A stretch of DNA of 64,000 bases from Metallyticus violacea (taxonomy: Eukaryota; Arthropoda; Insecta; Mantodea; Metallyticidae): positions 185,558,041 to 185,622,040 of the forward strand of contig CM060846.1 in assembly GCA_030762175.1 (NCBI GenBank). Reading direction: 5' to 3'. Under the pieces are notes generated by a model. It was not told where the DNA came from. It was given only the letters and a program-made list of their open reading frames with translations, and did not search any database. Shown in pieces: positions 58,342-64,000 of this stretch. Made by a program: the position numbers and the translations under genes. The stretch's first letter is position 1. Every line of letters starts with the position of its first letter.

Positions 58342-59374
58342 TAACAATGTACAAAAGTACTATTATGATCCCGAAAAAACTTCCTCCTTTTCTACTGTAG
58401 AAAAACTTGCTTCCGTGGCAGGAAATAACAGAAAAATAGCGAATTGGCTTCTTAAACAAGATGCATATACTTTGCATAAACCTGCACGGAGAAAATTTCA
58501 AAGAAATGTCTACACTGTAAACAATATTAACGATGTGTGGGAAATTGATTTGGCCGATTTGAAAAACATTAAAAAAATATAATGATGGAGTTCAGTATTT
58601 GCTAACGTGCATTGATTGTTTTTCAGATTTGCACGCGTAAAACCCACAAAGTCCAAAAATAGTACAGAAACTGCTAATGCCTTTAAATCCCTGCTAGATA
58701 GTGCTGTTCCTCTTACCGTAAGATCCGATATAGGTAAAGAATTTTTGGGTACTGCATTTCAAAAACTGTTAAAAGACAAGAGTATAGAGCATCAAATTTG
58801 CAGAAATCCTGACGTAAAATGTAGTTTAATTCAACGCTTTAATCGTTCTTTAAAATCCAAGGTCTTCAAGTACATTACGTGCAAAAATTCTTACCGCTAT
58901 GTAGATGAACTTGATAAATTTGTTCTAGTGTATAACAATACCCTTCATTCAGCAATTGAAATACCTCCAAGCAGAGTGAATGCTAAAAACGTTTTACAAA
59001 CATGGAAAACATTAGAGTCAAAACGAGCTAAAATAAGGCCTCCACCCGTCAAATTCATAGTAGGACAAACTGTGAGAATAAGTCTAGGAAAAATGAAATT
59101 TGCCAAGGGCTACGAGCAAAATTTCTCCACAGAAATTTTTAAAATTGTAAAAGTTATAAAACATTCACCACAACCCCTTTACGAACTAGAGGATTTGAAC
59201 AAAACGCCTATAGAGGGACAATTTTATAGTTACGAGCTTACTCCCGTAAAAATTAATAAATCTACTTTCTATAAAATAGATAAAATACTGAAAACTATGG
59301 TGCGGCAGGGCAGAACTCAACATCTCGTTTGATGGAAAGTATAGTCCACAGTTCGATTCGTGGATAGATGCATC
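58322..59374 (+). pseudogene. int: Retroviral-type integrase with chromodomain remnant; catalytic Glu lost
   Basis: ATG 58322. N-terminal helix region with 'YYYDPEKTSSFSTVEKLA' and 'LLKQDAYTLHKPARRKF', standard for Polintons. Catalytic core: first Asp in 'WEIDLADL' (codon 58547); frameshifts at about 58576 and about 58624, compensating each other; second Asp in 'VRSDIGKEF' (58727). The Glu expected in 'vERFNR' is Gln in 'LIQRFNRSLK' (CAA at 58832-58834). C-terminal SH3-like region: 'GQTVRISLGKMKFAKGYEQN' and 'GQFYSYELTPV'. After a TGA at 59330 and a frameshift the end of a chromodomain is still legible ('YSPQFDSWIDAS'). It would insert the element with a 6-bp stagger; this copy is dead. Confidence 0.93.
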
Positions 59375-60314
59375 ATGGATGAATTCTATATAACTGTAAT
59401 GAGCGACTCTAGCACAGATGTGTATCCTGAAAATTCACTAGCTAGTTTTCGTAATGAGTTAGCGCTGCCTATCAATCTTCAAAGAGAAAAATGGGTGATA
59501 GGTTTGGCGGAGCTCTCCTACTCTTACGGTTACGAGTCCATAGAAGAGCATATACTTAACGAGGCAGGGGAACTCAATAAAAATGTAATCATAATAAGAG
59601 CAGGTAGAATAGTTTTTGAAAAGAAGGATTTTAAAGAATTGTACACCACCATAAAGAATCGGGTAAAAGATGAGGATTTACAGGAGATGCTTTTAACAGA
59701 GTTACTGGGCGACCTTGGTGCTCATCAGAAAGAGATTAAGGAAATTGAGAAAACTAAGAGGGAATGGGTTTCTTCATATTCCGTTTTAGACGAACACACT
59801 GCAAAGGCTAATAGTATTCACATGGTAATAGCTAAAAAAAAAAACAATAAGCTGGAAACAATCTTTGACGGAAAAATCTTCTTTCCCACCAGGGTTTATT
59901 ATGGCATTGGTGATCTCGTAGACACCATAAAGATTTCCCTTCCAAATTTTGAATGCTATAAAACGCTAACAAAAATTTGCTTTTGAGGTGAGTCATGATA
60001 TGGAAAGCCTTTTCCTTAGATCACATAGAAAGACCAGCTTTGAATTTATGTATGAAGCCAAGCCTGTCTTTGTTCACTGCAATCTAATAAAACCACAACA
60101 GATTGGTAGATCTTGCGTTCGATGCTTAAAGATAATTCAGTTTACCTCCTACAGCAGTCATCACACATTTGAAAACATATTTTACATTCCCGTAGAACTT
60201 AATTATTTTCAAACTGTTGCAATTGAGTTAGTGACTAAGTTTGGTGATTTGGCTCGTCTAAGTAGTAGTATTACACCTACTATTGCTGTGTTACATTTTA
60301 AGAAAGTTAAATAA
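59375..60314 (+). pseudogene. Minor-capsid (penton-like) protein candidate, one frameshift
   Basis: ATG 59375 starts 'MDEFYITVMSDSSTDVYPEN', then 'SFRNELALPINL', 'KWVIGLAELSYSYG'. This is the hallmark start of a conserved Polinton protein of about 310-350 residues. The first frame ends at 59986, and the second half continues in the next phase after a frameshift at about 59972 ('VFVHCNLIKPQQIG', 'IFYIPVELNYFQTVAIELV', 'IAVLHFKKVK'). Position just before the capsid genes and the all-beta look of both halves support a jelly-roll penton-like role, as proposed for Polinton minor capsid proteins. The fold is inferred, not seen. Confidence 0.65.
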
Positions 60315-60323
60315 TCATATATA

Positions 60324-60734
60324 TTGCAATGCACAAAATTGTTTTTGTCAATTAACAATGATCCACTAACAGCGTACTATGTGAACCAGAGTGGAGGGCG
60401 CCTCGCCCAATACATAGGCCCACTGTATGCTGGTAGCCCTTACGTTCAACATGGTAGAGGTATAGGCAGCTTTTTGGGTAGTTTATTTAGAATTTTTAAA
60501 CCCGTTCTTCTATCAGAAGCAAAATCATTGGGAAGGGAAACTCTCACCACTGGCGCAAACATCATGTCCGATATTGCAGCAAAACAGGCGGGCACAAAAG
60601 TTAAGGACATTGTGGCATCTAGAGTCACCGAAGGCACACAAAAATTGGTATCTAAGTTGCAGCAAGGTAAAGGTAAAAAAAAAAAAAAAAAAAGAAAACG
60701 GCTTCAAAATTCAAAACTAACAAGAAAAAACTAG
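60324..60734 (+). CDS. GIGSFLG-motif virion protein (pVI/pX-like)
   Basis: Frame of 136 codons without ATG in phase near the start; the family usually begins just before 'LTAYYVNQSGG', so a base may be missing around 60357. Key segment 'GRGIGSFLGSLFRIFKPVLL' forms a Gly-rich amphipathic helix, followed by 'ALSLG.ETL'-type helices and a very basic Lys-run tail over a 19-A tract at about 60677. Proteins of this type precede the major capsid gene in many Polintons. A membrane-lytic or core role is inferred by analogy with adenovirus pVI/pX. The A-run makes the tail unreliable. Confidence 0.65.
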   Translation: MQCTKLFLSINNDPLTAYYVNQSGGRLAQYIGPLYAGSPYVQHGRGIGSFLGSLFRIFKPVLLSEAKSLGRETLTTGANIMSDIAAKQAGTKVKDIVASRVTEGTQKLVSKLQQGKGKKKKKKRKRLQNSKLTRKN

Positions 60735-60810
60735 GGATATATTTGCATAAATACCGCCTGCCCTTTTCATAAACCGACACATGCGGTCTGGTTGGGAGTG
60801 GGAGAGCACC

Positions 60811-62050
60811 ATGATCGCCTGTACAAAATCCGAATTCGATATATTTTCTAAAAAAAAAAAAAACCCCATCAAGCGCCAGTTTTAGGAAATTACACTACAC
60901 TAATCAAATCTATTGTGCCCGTAGAGCAATCTGTATTGGAATTTGTTATTCCGGGAGATAAGGAACATTACGTTGATTTAAATGTATTTTTAAAAGTAAA
61001 AGGAAAACTTGTAAAATCAGATGGCACAGACTTGGAAGCTATCGTCAAAACGTCTGGAGTTAATAATTTACTACTCTCCGTGTTTAGTCAATTAAGCGTT
61101 TCCATAAACGGAACATCCATCATTCCTTCCGAAGATCTCTATCATTACCGTAGCTATTTTAAAACTCTACTCACTTACGGGCACGATGCAGCTAAAAGTC
61201 ATTTAACTACCGCTTTTTGGTATATGGACACGCCTCTCAAAGGTCTAAAAGATGCCGATGCCGCGAAAAATGGAACTTTGGGGGCTGGTGATTCTAATCT
61301 AGGATGGAAAGAACGGTTTGAAAAAAGCAAAACATCAAAGGAAATAGATATGATTGGCAAATTACATGGAGATATTTTTAACGTACCTACTCTGTTGCTA
61401 CCAGGACTCAATCTTCAAATAAAGTTAACCAAGGCAAAGGAATCTTTTTACATACTAAGCGAATCTGCGGATTCAAAAGCGAGATTTGAATTTCTTGATG
61501 CCACTCTGTATGTGAAAAAATTAAACCGTCTCCAAGTATTTTAATGGCTCATATGAAGGCTTTAGAAAAGGTAAATGCTCGTTATGACATTACACGTGTT
61601 GACGTGAGATCCTTCACCTTTGGAGCTGGGCAAAGTACCATCTCTATAGATAATGCTGCATTAGGCCCACTTCCAAAAAGAATACTTATTGGCATAACAG
61701 AAAATACACATTTTTCGGGAACTCCTAATACAAATCGATTTGATTTCAGACATTTCAATATGGAATACTTCGCAATATATGTAAATGGACAACAAATTCC
61801 GGCAGAAGGCCTCTCAATCAATACATCGTATCAAAAAGGTTCAACACTAGCATATCATACTCTATTTTCTGACTTAACGCCAGACAGTGCGGCTTCAGAA
61901 GGTCATACTTCCTTGTAAATTAACGGGAATATAAGAATAGAGCTAAGATTTAGGGATAAGCTTACACAAGCAACCTCTTGCCTCATGTACTGCGAGTACG
62001 AAAATTCAATTCAAATAGATAAAGATACGAAAGTACATACTGATTTTTAA
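60811..62050 (+). pseudogene. mcp: Major capsid protein (double jelly-roll type), broken
   Basis: ATG 60811 gives 'ACTKSEFDIFS', the typical N-terminus, then a 13-A run at about 60850-60863 shifts phase. The first domain follows: 'LEFVIPGDKEHYVDLNVFLK', 'VNNLLLSVFSQLSVSINGT', 'YRSYFKTLLTYG', 'LLLPGLNLQIKLTKA' (60915-61530). A frameshift at about 61530 precedes the second domain: 'ALGPLPKRILIGITEN', 'RFDFRHFNMEYFAIYVNGQQ', 'LAYHTLFSD'. An in-frame TAA at 61916 interrupts before the last strands ('NGNIRIELRF', 'YCEYENSIQIDKD', end 62050). About 410 codons, below or near the usual family length. It would form the hexons of the icosahedral shell. Confidence 0.85.
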
Positions 62051-62052
62051 AC

Positions 62053-62586
62053 ATGAACACATTACAGATGGAACAAGCCTTACAGGGTATTCCAAATTTT
62101 GCAGGTGTTTTTGCATCAGATATGTTGCCTAAAGAATTTAGTAAACCATCTACATTTGTAATAAATCTAGATCCACACAACATGCCTGGTTCACATTGGA
62201 TAGCTGTTGCGCAAAATTTAAATTCCTTTGCATGGTATTTCGACTCCTATGGTCTTCCTCCTTTTGTAAAACCCTTGAAAGACTTCCTTCCCCATCATTT
62301 CTCCTTTAATCGCCTCCAGTTTCAAAGCCTCTACTCGGACATCTGCGGACAGTACGTGTGCCTTTATACGCTATACATCTGTAACAGAGGATACACCATG
62401 AACGAGTTTGTTGCAATGTTCAACTCCACCAATCCAGACGACCAGGCTAGAGAGATGTTTCGCAGGGAGTTTACAACCCCGAGGCAATGCAGCGGTGGAC
62501 AAGGATGCCTGCCTGGTATAAAAGTAAGTATCGTTATTTTTTCACCGTCAGTTTTCTATGCATGCCTGCAATGGAAGGAAGTCTAG
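62053..62586 (+). CDS. pro: Adenain-like maturation cysteine protease
   Basis: 177 residues from ATG 62053, no lesion in the catalytic part. His48 in 'MPGSHWIAV', Asp64 in 'WYFDSYGLPP', Gln91 in 'RLQFQSLYSDICGQY' and Cys98 match the His-Glu/Asp-Gln-Cys arrangement of adenovirus protease, including the Gln-to-Cys spacing of 7. The C-terminus has 'MFRREFTTPRQCSGGQGC'. The last dozen residues after 'LPGIK' begin with a splice-donor-like GTAAGT (62524), so the real C-terminus may differ. It cleaves capsid precursors during virion maturation. The next gene starts in another phase within its 3' end. Confidence 0.9.
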   Translation: MNTLQMEQALQGIPNFAGVFASDMLPKEFSKPSTFVINLDPHNMPGSHWIAVAQNLNSFAWYFDSYGLPPFVKPLKDFLPHHFSFNRLQFQSLYSDICGQYVCLYTLYICNRGYTMNEFVAMFNSTNPDDQAREMFRREFTTPRQCSGGQGCLPGIKVSIVIFSPSVFYACLQWKEV

Positions 62587-63132
62587 CGATGGACTTTGAG
62601 GCCCTCAGGGGCAACAGGAAGGAAATAATAATAAAGGAATTGTCCATTGCTGGCAAAAATTTTGTTCAAACTTTTCATTTTCCAAGTCCATATCCTTGGA
62701 ATCATAAATTACAACAAAGAAAGTCAAAATGGAATTCATTTCAATGATGGATACATTCCTTACAGCATGCTTAAGACAATACTAGAGGAGGCGGTAGCGG
62801 GAAAAATCTCGCTATTCGCCTGCAACGAAGGTAAATGTGCACTACTTTCAGCACTAACTGACAGAACTTTTATTAATCTAGAAAAAGAATTTAATTGTCC
62901 AAATCCGGAAAATCTATACCATGAAATGCACTGTGGTTTTCCCTGTCACAAATTTTCTAACACTCATTGTGCATGCAAACACGCTCACGCCATGTTCAAG
63001 TGGCTAGAGCATCATAAACTTAAAAAAACTTAACATTAGATGTCCTCCCGAAAGCTCTAATAGACATGATGCATTTTTTTTCAGGTCTATAAAAACAGGA
63101 ATCGTACCCTCTAGACACCAGTCTACGCCATG
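62562..63132 (+). pseudogene. Polinton protein with possible RNase-H/DEDD-like fold
   Basis: Starts at ATG 62562, 62571 or 62589 ('MDFEALRGNRKEIIIKELSI'). A frameshift at about 62705 moves to the next phase ('FNDGYIPYSMLKTILEEAV', 'NLEKEFNCPNPENLYHEM'), then Cys/His residues 'CGFPCHKFSNTHCACKHAHA' and 'FKWLEHH'. A second frameshift at an A-run (about 63025) keeps the family end legible ('IRCPPESSNRHDAFFFRS', stop near 63132). The family is common next to the protease in arthropod Polintons. The D-F-E start, KEL strand and late Cys-His-Cys recall DEDD exonucleases and the MAEL domain. That relation is my inference. Confidence 0.6.
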
Positions 63133-63705
63133 AAGTCTAGAGGGAAGCAGATCAGGATATTCCGTCGACGTCCAGCGTCCATTTCCAATTCAGAGCCCGT
63201 ATTGCATCGCCGAACCTACTTTCTCAACAATCATCACTGCAGATACATCAACTTGGGTTTCTACAAAAGAAGAAACTACGAGGCTCTCGTGGAAATTGGT
63301 GGAGTGAAACAAGGGAGAGTTGTGCTTTCCCATCATTATTTCACAACTCTGCAAAATCACCTACCGCAATTGGCAGAGCATCTCAGCAAGGACCAATCTT
63401 ACAGATGCATCGAAGAAGCATTTCGCCTACGCTCCATCAAAGGACAGCGTGCCAGAATACAATGTGGACAAGAACACGTTGTTTTAAATCTACATGAAAT
63501 AAACTGTCTATTGTGCAACGCTAACATACTGCAACACCAAATGGCAAAATATATATTAGCTACATCTGATGTAAAAGATTACATTAACAGCGCTTCTAAC
63601 AGCAGTACTTTTGTAATTCCTAAAGAAAATAGTTCATGTTTTGTACTTTATGATGTTATTTGTAACGAGTTAAACTCGACGCTTGTGTACAATAAAGATG
63701 AATAA
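63130..63705 (+). CDS. Conserved Polinton protein of unknown function, intact
   Basis: 191 residues from ATG 63130. A basic N-terminus with an Arg-rich start ('MKSRGKQIRIFRRRPASISN') is followed by 'RYINLGFYKRRNYEALVEIG' and 'GRVVLSHHYFTTLQNHLPQL', then two strand-like segments and an 'LHEINCLLCNANILQHQMAK' helix. A protein with the pattern 'INLGFY..RNYEA..EIGG...G.VVL....F..LK.HLP' is found at this position in other arthropod Polintons as far as I recall. Function is not known. Last gene before the right TIR, followed by an AATAAA signal at about 63701. No frameshift, unlike most of its neighbours. Confidence 0.7.
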   Translation: MKSRGKQIRIFRRRPASISNSEPVLHRRTYFLNNHHCRYINLGFYKRRNYEALVEIGGVKQGRVVLSHHYFTTLQNHLPQLAEHLSKDQSYRCIEEAFRLRSIKGQRARIQCGQEHVVLNLHEINCLLCNANILQHQMAKYILATSDVKDYINSASNSSTFVIPKENSSCFVLYDVICNELNSTLVYNKDE

Positions 63706-63956
63706 AACATTATTTGTAAACCTGTTTTGTTATTTATCCTGTACTCACCTATTGAAACCTTCTCCACTTGCATTCTGATAAAATGCTTAAAATGCATTCT
63801 TTTTGTAATGCTACCTTTTCAGGAAATACCTTGAATTGACTTTGCCAATGCTAGCCGATCCGCCAGAAAGACATTGTAATACATCTGGTAAATTTGCAGG
63901 AAATCCCTTGAAAAACATGTTCTCGGCCTTGTCCTCCTGCCTGATATAGTAACTGT
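63706..63956. other. Subterminal region of the Polinton, no clear gene
   Basis: A 40-codon frame (63829-63949, 'KYLELTLPMLADPPERHC') follows an acceptor-like 'taccttttcag' but has no start of its own. Insufficient to call a gene. Confidence 0.35.
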
Positions 63957-64000
63957 TTTAAGAGGAACGCTTACCAATATAATATTAAGAGGAATGCTTA
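63957..64000 (-). repeat. Inner edge of the right Polinton TIR
   Basis: 'aagaggaacgcttaccaata' then 'ttaagaggaatgctta' is the reverse complement of 50161-50204 with two or three differences. The rest of the TIR is outside the window. Confidence 0.9.

Larger units (their letters stand above)
49732..64000. mobile_element. Polinton/Maverick element, right end beyond window
   Basis: The left terminus AGTAGTATAAGC sits inside a transposase remnant. Its inner TIR block (50161-50204) is found in reverse complement at 63957-64000. By symmetry about 430 further bases of the right TIR lie beyond the window, giving an element of about 14.7 kb. All core Polinton genes are present: protein-primed PolB, retroviral-type integrase, packaging ATPase, adenain-like protease, and major and minor capsid candidates. 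Most are frameshifted or carry stops, so the copy is defective. The 6 bases before the left end are CCGGTC, which predicts the flank at the right end. Confidence 0.93.

Noticed and set aside
63829..63949. 40-codon frame after an acceptor-like site near the right TIR
   Set aside because: No start, no family, no partner exon that I can support.

Overview
The window is repeat-rich eukaryotic DNA, almost certainly from an arthropod and most likely an insect. It is AT-rich and intron-compatible. It carries two tRNA-derived SINE families, several Tc1/mariner-type transposons, hAT, Ty3/gypsy and non-LTR retroelements, and a Polinton (Maverick). I see no convincing ordinary host gene, so the species cannot be named from the sequence.

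The first 40 kb is a graveyard of transposons. From left to right it holds: microsatellites; the 3' end of a non-LTR retrotransposon on the minus strand (about 6.1-7.2 kb); hAT fragments (7.7-9.5 kb); a mariner deletion derivative (10.7-11.4 kb); a decayed Ty3/gypsy element (11.8-14.3 kb) with a SINE inside; two Tc1/mariner-superfamily elements with recognisable inverted ends (15.3-16.6 and 19.7-21.6 kb); a third DDE transposase fragment (22.0-22.7 kb); a LINE with an esterase-like ORF1 (about 24.1-28.6 kb), split by a SINE and by a 762-bp foldback mariner; and a rearranged Jockey/I-type LINE with a duplicated gag region and a 5S-rRNA-like tail (34.7-37.9 kb).

From 40,350 to 46,458 lies a 6.1-kb element without recognisable genes. 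It has inverted ends starting AGTAGTATA and an exact 6-bp target duplication (ATAGCA). Both are Polinton hallmarks, and its left end is related to the larger Polinton further right.

From 49,732 to beyond the right edge of the window lies a nearly complete Polinton of about 14.7 kb, inserted into a DDE transposase remnant. Its terminal inverted repeat is about 470 bp; only the inner 44 bases of the right copy are inside the window. A divergent promoter region near 52.4-52.6 kb, with a TATA box and a putative intron on each side, separates two gene blocks. The left block (minus strand) has a small conserved protein, a dUTPase and a Cys-rich unknown protein. The right block (plus strand) has protein-primed DNA polymerase B, packaging ATPase, a small core-like protein, a DUF8207-like protein, a chromodomain integrase, a minor-capsid-like protein, a GIGSFLG-motif protein, a double-jelly-roll-type major capsid protein, an adenain-like protease, a possible RNase-H-fold protein and a final conserved ORF. 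Together these are a replication, integration and virion-assembly set. Most genes carry frameshifts or stops, and the integrase has lost its catalytic glutamate, so this copy is a fossil. The least expected component is the dUTPase next to the divergent promoter.
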